The translations under genes were made by a program, and so were the position numbers. Below are positions 5,575 through 12,502 of a DNA stretch of 12,502 nucleotides, one piece after another. The DNA comes from Clostridium sp. CAG:793 (GTDB lineage Bacteria > Bacillota > Clostridia > TANB77 > CAG-508). Below the pieces are notes generated by a model. That model worked only from the letters and a program-made list of their open reading frames with translations. It made no database searches and was not told the DNA's origin. The stretch covers positions 9,685 to 22,186 of the forward strand of contig HF993642.1 in NCBI GenBank assembly GCA_000433915.1. The letters run 5' to 3'. Within the stretch, counting starts at the first letter, position 1; each line of letters begins with the position of its first letter.

Positions 5575-6258
5575 ATGATCTTTGAAAATGTACGAAATAA
5601 TATTAGGGATTTTATTCGGCTATTAGTTGGCTCTACCGACAATGATTTTGAGGAAGATGTCATAATTAGCAATCATCTTTCAATGTTGATTGCTTCTCAT
5701 CTTGATATATTTGATACTGTTTCTTATTGTGTCGACCGAAAAATCAAAAAAATTGTTAGAAGCTCTGACTTTGCGCTTAACTGCTTTGCCTATGCTGTTC
5801 CGGAATACCTTGATGTCTACAGTAAAAATTTATCTTGGATTTCTCGTAACCAAAATGTAGATGGAATGTCTGACTCTTTTGTTAAAGCTTCCTGTTTGTT
5901 TTGGGCTATGATGTCCGAATTTACAATTAGAATTGATGATGAAAGCTATTTATCTGCAAATGATCGATTTAAATTATATCACTATAATTTCGATGTTGCA
6001 GTTCAATCAGCTCTAGCTTTGGTGTCTAATAAACCTGTAACTTATTCACGAAAAAAAGGCTCTAGAGTTTGGAACGAAGTCGTTCATCCTAGCGTACTCG
6101 TTAGAGTTCCTGAGGGACTGAATAAGAATTTTCCTCTCTATAATCAAATGAGAGAATATGTATGTGACAATATTATCAGTGGTGATGATTATAAAAAGTG
6201 TATTATCCCTACCTCATGGTTTATTCAGTTATTATACCTGAACTGCCGTGGAATTTGA
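5575..6258 (+). CDS. Hypothetical 227-aa soluble protein
   Basis: ATG at 5575 with AGGAGGA at 5561-5567. No signal peptide or convincing membrane segment. The N-terminal third is helical and acidic-to-neutral (NNIRDFIRLLVGS, ISNHLSMLIASHLDIFD) and contains a basic patch DRKIKKIVRSSD. A second basic patch, YSRKKGSR at 157-164, precedes VWNEVVHPSVLVRVPEG. Four of its cysteines (positions 52, 70, 107 and 188) are scattered and form no metal-binding pattern. I do not recognise a family. Codon choice (CGG, CGT and CTC appear) looks less AT-biased than in the suf genes, hinting at a different origin. It is a single-gene unit, convergent with the suf operon. Confidence 0.75.
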   Translation: MIFENVRNNIRDFIRLLVGSTDNDFEEDVIISNHLSMLIASHLDIFDTVSYCVDRKIKKIVRSSDFALNCFAYAVPEYLDVYSKNLSWISRNQNVDGMSDSFVKASCLFWAMMSEFTIRIDDESYLSANDRFKLYHYNFDVAVQSALALVSNKPVTYSRKKGSRVWNEVVHPSVLVRVPEGLNKNFPLYNQMREYVCDNIISGDDYKKCIIPTSWFIQLLYLNCRGI

Positions 6259-6296
6259 CTTTTTCAAGATTGTTATCTTCATTGTAATGGAGGTGT

Positions 6297-6358
6297 TAAA
6301 AAAAAGCTACAAGCTCACTATGAATTGATATTCAGTGAGCCTGTGGCTTATTATTTTT
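6297..6358. terminator. Two-way terminator between convergent genes
   Basis: Long hairpin at 6304-6349: AAGCTACA/TGTGGCTT outside (one G-T pair) and GCTCACT/AGTGAGC inside, with GAAT/ATTC near the tip. On the minus strand it is followed by eight T (complement of 6298-6305), making it a strong end for the suf operon. On the plus strand the tail is ATTATTTTT, which serves the 227-aa gene. Confidence 0.85.
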
Positions 6359-6779
6359 CTAATAATTTTTGCATTGTATACCATGCAAGTTCTGCGCATT
6401 TTACTCTAGCAGGCATATTTGAGATATTTTTAAGTGCTTGTGCTTCTTCAAGTTCATTTAGTTCTTCTTCTGATACATTTTCTCTTTTTATCATTCTTAT
6501 AAAAATTGATATTAATTTAGTAGCTTGTTCTACTGTTTTTCCTTTTAATAAATCAATCATTATTGATGTTGATGCTTGTGAAATTGCACATCCATGTCCT
6601 GTAAATGCAAGATCAGTTATTATATCTCCATCTTTTTTTATTTCTAGTGTTATGTCATCTCCACAGCTTGGATTGTGTCCATGTTCACTGTTAGTTGCAT
6701 CTTGAAGCTTATGTTTATTGTATGTTGCTGTACTATGTTCCATTATAACATCTGTATAAATCGAATCTAAATCATCCAT
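6351..6779 (-). CDS. sufU: SufU, zinc-dependent sulfur acceptor for SufS
   Basis: 142 residues, typical for the family. In Gram-positive SUF systems SufU receives the persulfide sulfur from SufS and stimulates it; its tightly bound zinc is held by Cys, Asp, Cys, Cys. All four are present: C39 and D41 in NPSCGDD, C64 in GHGCAIS, and C128 in PARVKCAELAW. The short segment that SufU carries between its helices compared with IscU is present at about 98-112 (KRENVSEEELNELEE). GAGG lies 8 nt before the ATG. It is the last gene of the operon, 30 nt after sufS, and runs into the two-way terminator. It is called SufU rather than IscU because of the operon and the insertion. Confidence 0.93.
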   Translation of the reverse strand: MDDLDSIYTDVIMEHSTATYNKHKLQDATNSEHGHNPSCGDDITLEIKKDGDIITDLAFTGHGCAISQASTSIMIDLLKGKTVEQATKLISIFIRMIKRENVSEEELNELEEAQALKNISNMPARVKCAELAWYTMQKLLEK

Positions 6780-6809
6780 TATTTCGACCTCTTTTCTTAT
6801 TCAATTACT

Positions 6810-8030
6810 TTATTTAATCCATTTTGCAAATACGTCTCTTGTTTTTATAAGTGCTTTTACTAGTCTGTCTATATCCTCTTTTGTATTATATACATAAAGG
6901 CTTGCTCTACATGTAGAATCTAGGTTCATATATCTTAATAATGGCTGAGCGCAATGGTTTCCTGAACGAACGCATACATCTTGACTATCTAATACACTTG
7001 CTACATCATGTGGGTGAACTCCATTTACGTTAAATGAAAATACTCCAGATCTTTTTTGTAGGTCTTTTGGTCCATATAGAGTTATGAAATCTAATTTTGA
7101 AAGTTCTTCATACGCATATTTTGTAAGTTCTTTTTCAATCTTTTCTATATTTTCCATTCCAATATTCTTTAAATAGTCTATTGCAGCAGATATTCCAACT
7201 GCTCCACCTACATTTTGTGTACCAGCTTCAAATTTAGTTGGTACTTCTGCAAATATCGTTTCTTGTTCATATACATATTCAATCATGTCTCCACCAAATA
7301 AAAATGGTGTCATTGAATCTAATAGATTATTTTTTCCATATAATACACCTATTCCGAATGGTGAAAGCATTTTATGGCCTGAAAATACTAAAAAGTCTGC
7401 ATCTAACTTTTGGACATCTACTTTCATGTGTGGCACGCTTTGTGAACCATCTACTATTACGATTGCTCCAACAGAATGTGCTTTTTTTATAATTTCTTTT
7501 ATAGGATTTATTGTTCCTAAGACATTTGAAACTTGTGTAATTCCTACTATTTTAACTCCTGGTACAATCTTTTTATCTATTTCTTCTGTTGTAAGTTCAC
7601 CATTTGAATTTGTGTACATGTATTCAAGCTTAGCACCATTTTTCTGACATACCATTTGCCAAGGAACAAGGTTTGAATGATGTTCCATTATTGATAATAC
7701 AATTTTGTCATCTTTTTTTACATTATTAAGACCATAGCTGTATGCTAGTAAATTCAAGCTTTCAGTAGCATTTCTTGTAAATACAATATTTCTTGCAGAT
7801 GGTGCATTAATAAAGTCTGCAACTTTTTGACGTGCATTTTCGTATACCTCTGTGGCTTGTATGCTTAGCTTGTATGCTCCTCTATGAGGATTTGCATTTT
7901 CACTTTTATAAAAATTATCTACTTTGTCTAAAACTTGTATTGGTCTTTGTGTTGTTGCTCCACTATCCAAATATGCTATCTTGTTTTCCCTTAAAATAGG
8001 AAAATCATTTCTAATTTCATAATTTGTCAT
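6810..8030 (-). CDS. sufS: SufS cysteine desulfurase
   Basis: PLP-dependent group II cysteine desulfurase, converting L-cysteine to alanine and leaving a persulfide on the enzyme for Fe-S cluster assembly. 406 residues, the usual length. Seen here: YLDSGATTQRP at the N-terminus, MEHHSN at 115-120 (ring-stacking His), VDGSQS with D194 and Q197 around the cofactor, SGHK with the PLP lysine K220, FEAGTQN, and RSGNHCAQP with the catalytic Cys360 and Arg355. ATG at 8030 follows an AGAAAGGAA site. It starts 14 nt after sufD. All key residues are intact. Confidence 0.96.
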   Translation of the reverse strand: MTNYEIRNDFPILRENKIAYLDSGATTQRPIQVLDKVDNFYKSENANPHRGAYKLSIQATEVYENARQKVADFINAPSARNIVFTRNATESLNLLAYSYGLNNVKKDDKIVLSIMEHHSNLVPWQMVCQKNGAKLEYMYTNSNGELTTEEIDKKIVPGVKIVGITQVSNVLGTINPIKEIIKKAHSVGAIVIVDGSQSVPHMKVDVQKLDADFLVFSGHKMLSPFGIGVLYGKNNLLDSMTPFLFGGDMIEYVYEQETIFAEVPTKFEAGTQNVGGAVGISAAIDYLKNIGMENIEKIEKELTKYAYEELSKLDFITLYGPKDLQKRSGVFSFNVNGVHPHDVASVLDSQDVCVRSGNHCAQPLLRYMNLDSTCRASLYVYNTKEDIDRLVKALIKTRDVFAKWIK

Positions 8031-8044
8031 ATTGTGCTTCCTTT

Positions 8045-9085
8045 CTACACTAAATCTGCAACTTGCTTTTGTAGTTCTTCATTTGGAATGGTTCTTATGA
8101 TTTGGCTGAAGTTTGCTTTTACTATTAGCTTTTTTGCGTCTTCATACGAAATTCCTTTTGTCATTATATAAAATAGTTTTGATTCTGCTAATTTTCCAGA
8201 AGCAACTCCATGTTCACCCTCAACATCTTCTTCATGGCATAGTAACATTGGAAGTGACTTTGACTTTGCTTCGTCAGATAAAATCATACAATTTTCATTT
8301 TCTATTCCCTTAGCTTTTTTGCAGCCTTTTTTAAAATCTATTGTTCCTTTGAAGCTTTTCTTTGCCTTGTCTTTTATTGCTCCTTGTGCTTCTATATTAC
8401 ATTTTGCATTTTTGCCATAAGCTTCTATATTATAGTTTATGTCAATAATATCTTGTTGTGTTCCTAAATAAATTGTTTTTATGTTATTTTCGGAAAAGTC
8501 TCCTGTTAGTTTTGAATAATAATTAGAAATTTTAGTATTTCCACCAAATTCAATAAGTGTATGCTCTATTTTTGCATTTTCTTCTACATTATTTTCAATA
8601 GCAATGAAGCTTTTACTTTTATTTGATAATAAATTAGCTATTGTTATAAATGCTTTTGATTCGCTTTTTAAAGTATTTTTTTGTTTTAAATAATGGAATC
8701 CCTCATTTTCTTCTAATCCTTCGTCTTGATATTTTATTATAAAATTAGCTTCTGATTTTGCTTCCATTATAATGTTTATTTCATCTACTAATACATTATT
8801 GTCTTCATCTAAGTTAAATTCAATCTCTATTGGACTTGAGATTTTTTTGTTTTCTGGTACTCTAATTGTTATTTCTTCATTTTTATTCATCTCTAGTCCA
8901 ATTTTGCTATTAAGCATTTTTTCAGATTCTATATTGTTTCGGATAATTGCCACATCATCCATATCATATCCCATTATTGTTATGTTATTGTATTTCTTCA
9001 CTTCTGGTATATTTAATTCTAATTCAATATCGTTAATTCCAAAATTATTAGCTGTTCTAACTGGTGTCTTATTTAGCTTAACCAT
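8045..9085 (-). CDS. sufD: SufD, Fe-S scaffold subunit
   Basis: 346 residues from the ATG at 9085 (reading MVKLNKTPVRT), chosen because AAGGA lies 7 nt upstream and it clears the sufB stop by 16 nt. An upstream start would overlap sufB and add a charged, unconserved leader. SufD pairs with SufB on two SufC ATPase subunits in the cytosol. The beta-helix core is the low-complexity Asn/Lys/Ile-rich middle; family motifs appear at the end: GTIDFKKG, then LLCHEEDVEGEHGVASG with the conserved His (about residue 292), and ESKLFYIMTKGI. The N-terminal half is weakly conserved, as is usual for SufD. Identity rests on the C-terminal motifs and position between sufB and sufS. Confidence 0.9.
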   Translation of the reverse strand: MVKLNKTPVRTANNFGINDIELELNIPEVKKYNNITIMGYDMDDVAIIRNNIESEKMLNSKIGLEMNKNEEITIRVPENKKISSPIEIEFNLDEDNNVLVDEINIIMEAKSEANFIIKYQDEGLEENEGFHYLKQKNTLKSESKAFITIANLLSNKSKSFIAIENNVEENAKIEHTLIEFGGNTKISNYYSKLTGDFSENNIKTIYLGTQQDIIDINYNIEAYGKNAKCNIEAQGAIKDKAKKSFKGTIDFKKGCKKAKGIENENCMILSDEAKSKSLPMLLCHEEDVEGEHGVASGKLAESKLFYIMTKGISYEDAKKLIVKANFSQIIRTIPNEELQKQVADLV

Positions 9086-9101
9086 GTTATTTTCCTTTCT
9101 T

Positions 9102-10496
9102 TTATCCAATTGCTCCTTCAAGCTCCAAGTTTATTAAATTATTCATTTCTACTGCATATTCAAGTGGAAGTGCTTTTGATATAGGATCTGCAAATCCTCT
9201 AACTATCATTGCTTTTGCCTCCGCTTCTGATATACCTCTTGTCATTAAATAAAATATTGCTTGATCTGAAATCTTTCCAATTTTAGCTTCATGTGAAAAT
9301 TCTACATCATCTGTTTCTATTGTATTTACTGGAATTGTGTCTGATCTTGATTCACTATCTAACATAAGTGACTCACATGAAACAGTTAATTTTGAATTTG
9401 TGGCTATTGGTCTTACCCATACATTACTTCTGAATGTACATACTCCTCCATCTTTTGAAATTGATTTAGAATTTATTACAGATGAAGTATTAGGTGCATT
9501 TTGTATTATCTTTAATCCAGTGTCTAAATTCTGTCCTTTTCCTGCAAATGATATTCCTGTAAATTCACATTTTGCATTTTCTCCATTTAATATGCTCATT
9601 GGATATAACATTGAAATTTTTGATCCAAATGAACCTGTTACCCATTCAATCTTTCCATTTTTGTCTACTATTACTTTTTTAGTATTTAAGTTCATCATGT
9701 TCTTTGACCAGTTTTCAATAGTCGAATATCTTAAAAAGGCATTTTCTTTTACGAAAAGTTCAACACATCCAGCATGTAAATTTATTTCATTATATTTTGG
9801 TGCTGAACATCCTTCTATAAATTGAAGTGATGCACCTTCATCAACTATTATTAGAGTATGTTCGAACTGACCTGCTCCTGGTGCATTTAGTCTAAAATAT
9901 GATTGTAATGGTATGTCTACTTTTACACCCTTTGGTACATATACAAATGATCCTCCTGACCACACAGCATAATGTAATGCTATAAATTTATGATCTGTTA
10001 TTGGTACACATTTTGTAAAATATTCTTTTACTAATTCAGGATATTCTTTTACTGCTGTGTCAAAATCTGTATATATTACGCCTTGCTTTACAAGTTCGTC
10101 TTTTATACTATGATATACTATTTCAGAATCATATTGTGCCCCTACTCCTGCTAGTGATTTTTTCTCTGCATCAGGTATTCCAAGAGCATCAAATGTAGTT
10201 TTTATATCTTCTGGGACATCATTCCATGATTTTTTCTGTTCTGTTCGTGGTTTTACATATGTTGCAATTTTACTCATATCAAGTTCTGATAAATCCGGTC
10301 CCCATGTCGGCATTGGTAATTTATCATATATTTCTAAAGCTTTCAGCCTTAGTTCAAGCATCCATTCTGGTTCATTCTTTTTGCCTGATATTTCTTTTAT
10401 TACTTCTGGTGTAAGACCTATTGTTCTAAAGCTGTATTCATCTTTATTTTTTATATTGTATATATTATCATCAAATTCATCTATCTGAGTTTTCAA
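9102..10496 (-). CDS. sufB: SufB, Fe-S cluster scaffold
   Basis: 464 residues, standard for SufB. Core subunit on which Fe-S clusters form in the SufBCD complex. Landmarks: GVGAQYDSE, TDHKFIALHYAVWSGGSFVY, PLQSYFRLN, FIEGCSAPKY with C230 (corresponding to E. coli Cys254), LHAGCVELF, IEWVTGSFGSK, SCESLMLD with C374 (E. coli Cys405), SHEA with H402 and E403, and FYLMTRGISEAEAKAMIVRGF. It starts with TTG at 10496, supported by AAAGGA 8 nt upstream. All four upstream suf genes carry a similar GAAAGGAA-type site rather than the AGGAGG seen in the accessory genes. Spaced 17 nt from sufC. Confidence 0.97.
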   Translation of the reverse strand: MKTQIDEFDDNIYNIKNKDEYSFRTIGLTPEVIKEISGKKNEPEWMLELRLKALEIYDKLPMPTWGPDLSELDMSKIATYVKPRTEQKKSWNDVPEDIKTTFDALGIPDAEKKSLAGVGAQYDSEIVYHSIKDELVKQGVIYTDFDTAVKEYPELVKEYFTKCVPITDHKFIALHYAVWSGGSFVYVPKGVKVDIPLQSYFRLNAPGAGQFEHTLIIVDEGASLQFIEGCSAPKYNEINLHAGCVELFVKENAFLRYSTIENWSKNMMNLNTKKVIVDKNGKIEWVTGSFGSKISMLYPMSILNGENAKCEFTGISFAGKGQNLDTGLKIIQNAPNTSSVINSKSISKDGGVCTFRSNVWVRPIATNSKLTVSCESLMLDSESRSDTIPVNTIETDDVEFSHEAKIGKISDQAIFYLMTRGISEAEAKAMIVRGFADPISKALPLEYAVEMNNLINLELEGAIG

Positions 10497-10513
10497 AACA
10501 ATTTTCCTTTCTA

Positions 10514-11251
10514 TTATAGGTTTTTGTATGCCTCATATCCTTCTTTTTCTATTTCAGCAGCAAGTTCGCCTGTTCCTGTTTTTACAATCCTTCCATTAAC
10601 AAGAACATGAACATAATCTACATGTATGTCTTTTAAAATTTTTGTTCCATGTGTTATTATTAGAACTGCATTTTCATCGTTTTTATACATTGATATTCCT
10701 TTTGATACAGTTCTTATTGCATCAACATCAAGTCCAGAGTCTGTTTCATCTAGTATTGCTAATTTAGGATTTAGAGTTAGCATTTGTAAAATCTCGTCTT
10801 TCTTTTTCTCTCCTCCTGAAAATCCTACATTTAAATCTCTTGTGCTGTATACTGGATTCATGTCAAGCTTTTTCATATTTTCTTCAAGTTCTTTTTTGAA
10901 AGCAAATATTCTTACTGGCTCTCCTGTTACAGATGTTTTTGCAGCTTTTAGAAAATTAGTTACTGATATTCCTGGCACTTCTTCTGGTGTCTGAAATGAC
11001 ATAAATATTCCCTTTTTAGCTCTTTCATCTGTTTTTAAATCATTTATATTTTCTCCATTAAAATCTATTTCGCCCTTTACTATTTTGTATTGTGGGTTAT
11101 TAAGTATAATGTTTGCTAATGTTGATTTTCCTGCACCATTAGGTCCCATTATAACATGAACTTCACCTTTATTTATTTGTAAATTTAAACCTTTAAGTAT
11201 TTGTTTTTCTCCAGCGTTTACATATAGATTTTTAATATTTAATAATTCCAT
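10514..11251 (-). CDS. sufC: SufC, ATPase of the SUF complex
   Basis: 245-residue ABC-type ATPase, soluble rather than part of a transporter; ATP binding drives dimerisation and conformational change in SufB-SufD. Walker A GPNGAGKS (36-43), Q-loop in MSFQTPEEVPG (Q87), signature FSGGEKKK (144-151), Walker B LAILDE with catalytic E169, SGLD at 172-175 and switch His201 in ITHGTKIL. FQTPEEVPGIS and the GGEKKKDEI signature are distinctive for SufC among ABC proteins. First gene of the operon; GAAAGGAA lies just before the ATG, 38 nt after the predicted transcript start. No adjacent SufE, SufA or Rrf2-type regulator is present. Confidence 0.97.
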   Translation of the reverse strand: MELLNIKNLYVNAGEKQILKGLNLQINKGEVHVIMGPNGAGKSTLANIILNNPQYKIVKGEIDFNGENINDLKTDERAKKGIFMSFQTPEEVPGISVTNFLKAAKTSVTGEPVRIFAFKKELEENMKKLDMNPVYSTRDLNVGFSGGEKKKDEILQMLTLNPKLAILDETDSGLDVDAIRTVSKGISMYKNDENAVLIITHGTKILKDIHVDYVHVLVNGRIVKTGTGELAAEIEKEGYEAYKNL

Positions 11252-11271
11252 TTTATTGTTCCTTTCAAGTT

Positions 11272-11287
11272 GTTAGTCTTGTCTAAC
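11272..11287 (-). promoter_or_regulatory. Dyad at the suf transcription start, possible operator
   Basis: Inverted repeat GTTAG-N6-CTAAC lying at about +2 to +17 of the predicted suf transcript. That is a position where a bound repressor would block initiation, or where a short hairpin would form at the mRNA end. It does not resemble the IscR type 2 site I know. No cognate regulator is visible. Confidence 0.35.
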
Positions 11288-11295
11288 ATTTATAT

Positions 11296-11324
11296 ATAAT
11301 ACCATTTTCCCTCTATTTTGTCAA
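11296..11324 (-). promoter_or_regulatory. Promoter of the suf operon
   Basis: Read on the minus strand: TTGACA (complement of 11319-11324), a 17-bp spacer and TATTAT (complement of 11296-11301), with TGG before the -10 as an extended element. Predicted start near 11289. Confidence 0.8.
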
Positions 11325-11334
11325 TGTTATACAT

Positions 11335-11378
11335 AAAAAAATCCATGTGCAAAGATTTTCACTTCACACATGGATTTT
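11335..11378 (-). terminator. Terminator upstream of suf
   Basis: Twelve-base-pair stem AAAATCCATGTG/CACATGGATTTT (11338-11349 with 11367-11378), a 17-nt loop and, on the minus strand, a seven-T run (complement of 11335-11341). It ends the 11478-11915 unit 10 nt before the suf -35 box. Confidence 0.85.
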
Positions 11379-11386
11379 GCCAATGG

Positions 11387-11476
11387 TTATATTCTCAAAA
11401 AATTTTCGAACTCTGCTTGCATGTTCCTAACTTGCTGTCGCTCTTTTCTAGATAGTGTTTCTATTCTTATCCTCAC
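11387..11476 (-). CDS. Possible 29-aa basic peptide
   Basis: GTG at 11476 begins one base after the TAA of the preceding gene and the frame stops at 11387-11389, just before the terminator. The peptide is helical and rich in Arg, Lys, Gln and Glu (LSRKERQQVRNMQAEFENF). There is no separate ribosome binding site, so expression would depend on reinitiation. It could equally be untranslated 3' sequence, or the old C-terminus of the upstream gene lost by frameshift. Confidence 0.3.
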   Translation of the reverse strand: MRIRIETLSRKERQQVRNMQAEFENFLRI

Positions 11477-11477
11477 T

Positions 11478-11915
11478 TTACATTGTACGATCAATAATGT
11501 AGAAGCCAATTCCTGTATCTTTTACCAGGTTCCATTCTTCATCTGTTGCACACATTATTATCTCTGCAAGTTTATCTATATTATAGCTTTTCTCTTTAAG
11601 GCAATACTGCTTTTTCAGTATTGCAGGAATATATGTTTTTAGTTGTTCCTTGTAGCTAGAATATGCTTTATATACTAATGTTATAAATTCCTTCTTTTCA
11701 ATACTCTTTGTTTCGATAAATATGATGTTCTTGTTATGCTTATCTGTGTTTATTACGGAATACTCTATCTTTATTAAGAAGTTTTCCTGTTGCATAAACA
11801 ATAAGCAACTTAGTACACATACATTGTATTCTTCGTATTCTTTGCTCTCTAAGACTTTTCTTTTAAAATCTCGTATAAGGTTTCTAAGCCGTTGTTCCAT
11901 TTTTGATTTTTCCAT
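11478..11915 (-). CDS. Hypothetical 145-aa protein
   Basis: ATG at 11915 with GGAGG (complement of 11923-11927) 7 nt upstream; a second in-frame Met at residue 6 is less well placed. The N-terminus is strongly basic and helical (MEQRLRNLIRDFKRKVLESK). Alternating strands follow (NVCVLSCLLFM, NFLIKIEYSVI, NIIFIETKSI), then helices and a C-terminal DEEWNLVKDTGIGFYIIDR. No signal peptide or membrane segment. I do not recognise a family. The strand/helix alternation suggests a small alpha-beta fold. It is transcribed from a promoter that is back-to-back with that of the membrane-protein gene to its right. Confidence 0.7.
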   Translation of the reverse strand: MEKSKMEQRLRNLIRDFKRKVLESKEYEEYNVCVLSCLLFMQQENFLIKIEYSVINTDKHNKNIIFIETKSIEKKEFITLVYKAYSSYKEQLKTYIPAILKKQYCLKEKSYNIDKLAEIIMCATDEEWNLVKDTGIGFYIIDRTM

Positions 11916-11973
11916 TCTATTTCCTCCATATATTTATATGACTGAGTTTTCGTTTTGCGAAAAAGACTTTATT

Positions 11974-12002
11974 ATTTTAACACATTTTTGCTTATAAATC
12001 AA
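11974..12002 (-). promoter_or_regulatory. Minus-strand promoter of the 145-aa gene
   Basis: On the minus strand TTGATT (complement of 11997-12002), a 17-bp spacer and TAAAAT (complement of 11974-11979). The ~50-nt leader contains a small hairpin TTTTCG-TTTTG-CGAAAA (11947-11963 region). Confidence 0.6.
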
Positions 12003-12020
12003 TCGTTGCATTTGATTTAT
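11994..12020. promoter_or_regulatory. Inverted repeat spanning both divergent -35 boxes
   Basis: Perfect 9-bp inverted repeat ATAAATCAA/TTGATTTAT (11994-12002 and 12012-12020) with a 9-nt centre. Each arm contains the -35 box of one of the two divergent promoters, so one dimeric regulator here could control both. The symmetry might simply follow from two identical TTGATT boxes, but the match extends three bases beyond each. Confidence 0.45.
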
Positions 12021-12040
12021 GTTAATATTTATGTTATAAT
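12012..12040 (+). promoter_or_regulatory. Plus-strand promoter of the membrane-protein gene
   Basis: TTGATT at 12012-12017, a 17-bp spacer and TATAAT at 12035-12040 with TGT before it (extended -10). Confidence 0.75.
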
Positions 12041-12079
12041 TAGGTATATAATTTGTAGTAAGATTAAGGGGGCATTCAC

Positions 12080-12502
12080 TTGTTTATCTTCGGTATTACT
12101 CTTTTGGGAATTAATAAGTTTCCCATTTGGATCCGGTTAATTGTCTTAGTTCTTAGCACAGTTGGAGTTACTTTTTTGGTTCGCAATTTTCCGCCCAGAG
12201 CTAGCAATCTCTTTCCTATTTTACCTTTGTTACTATATCGTGTTTTTTACCGGTTGGTGCAGTTCATTACAACATGGTTACTAGTTCCACCTGATTGGTG
12301 CATTTGGATTGAGGTGATATTACTCATAGCGATGCTTCTTAAATGTTTCCGAGAATATGGTTTTCTTGGATTCATGCAATTTATAGTAAATGTATTAATT
12401 ACTCTATATCTATACTTTGTAATTGATATGATTTACTTCTGTTTTGTTCCGGTGCTGATTTTATACTTAATATTAAAGTATGTTCTTAAAGTGCTTGGAT
12501 AA
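12080..12502 (+). CDS. Small multi-pass membrane protein
   Basis: 140 residues ending exactly at the window edge (TAA 12500-12502). The start is TTG at 12080, supported by AAGGGGG (12066-12072) 7 nt upstream. Almost entirely hydrophobic: likely membrane segments at about 15-34, 44-68, 74-89, 97-117 and 118-136, with short loops NFPPRASN and KCFREYG. No catalytic or binding motif is visible and I do not recognise a family. Transcribed divergently from the 145-aa gene with a shared dyad between them. Codon use is less AT-biased than in suf (for example CGG, CCG, CGC). Confidence 0.7.
   Translation: MFIFGITLLGINKFPIWIRLIVLVLSTVGVTFLVRNFPPRASNLFPILPLLLYRVFYRLVQFITTWLLVPPDWCIWIEVILLIAMLLKCFREYGFLGFMQFIVNVLITLYLYFVIDMIYFCFVPVLILYLILKYVLKVLG

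Noticed and set aside
6289..6328. Short frame after GGAGGTG at 6291-6297
   Set aside because: The Shine-Dalgarno-like sequence has no start codon at a usable distance and leads directly into the two-way terminator.
6325..6705. Plus-strand Ser/Phe-rich frame opposite sufU
   Set aside because: Antisense shadow of sufU. The same applies to open frames opposite sufS, sufD, sufB and sufC, which lack ribosome binding sites and have composition explained by the genes beneath.
9086..9121. Longer sufD start overlapping the end of sufB
   Set aside because: The added residues are an Arg/Lys/Glu-rich translation of the sufB stop and Shine-Dalgarno region; the ATG at 9085 has a properly spaced site.
11722..12140. 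Plus-strand frames overlapping the 145-aa gene and the divergent promoters
   Set aside because: They cross the promoter region and the minus-strand gene, have no ribosome binding sites, and show shadow-like Phe/Leu/Ser composition.

Overview
The window comes from a low-GC Gram-positive bacterium, most likely a Clostridia-type Firmicute. Three things point that way: strongly AT-rich coding DNA with TTG as well as ATG starts, AGGAGG-type ribosome binding sites with T-tailed hairpin terminators, and a SUF operon ordered C-B-D-S-U with a SufU-type partner. UGA is used as a stop and Trp is encoded by UGG, so it is not a Mycoplasma-type code.

Left part (1-4036) is accessory and decayed. A terminator (49-82) is followed by an unrecognised broken gene (133-402). 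A strong promoter and a structured attenuator-like leader (415-594) precede a serine recombinase (616-1349) that has lost its middle and is frameshifted. Next come two paralogous lipoprotein genes (1605-2123 and 2320-2880). Each has its own promoter and an almost identical ~100-nt 5' leader that begins at the predicted transcription start. The second is followed directly by a gene for a small membrane-anchored protein (2882-3268). A minus-strand tnpV gene (3353-3715) and a short doubtful reading frame ending in a terminator (3899-4036) close this block. Serine recombinase and TnpV families occur together on Tn4451-like elements, so this part reads as the residue of an integrated element.

Middle part (4034-6350) has two plus-strand single-gene units. 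One encodes a 451-aa GNAT-like acyltransferase with a large insertion and a basic tail. The other encodes a 227-aa protein I do not recognise; its promoter -35 box lies inside the upstream gene's terminator hairpin.

Right part (6351-11324) is the minus-strand operon sufC-sufB-sufD-sufS-sufU. SufS takes sulfur from cysteine, SufU is the zinc-dependent sulfur acceptor, and SufB-SufC-SufD is the ATP-driven scaffold that assembles Fe-S clusters. The promoter (TTGACA-17-TATTAT) lies just upstream of sufC, with a dyad at the predicted start site. The operon ends in a two-way terminator shared with the convergent 227-aa gene.

Far right (11335-12502) has an unrecognised minus-strand gene (with a possible 29-aa downstream partner) and a plus-strand multi-pass membrane protein. 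They are driven by back-to-back promoters whose -35 boxes sit in the two arms of a 9-bp inverted repeat.

Nothing here is a tRNA, rRNA or CRISPR array. The most original material is the duplicated lipoprotein/leader module with its linked membrane protein, and the attenuator in front of the dead recombinase.
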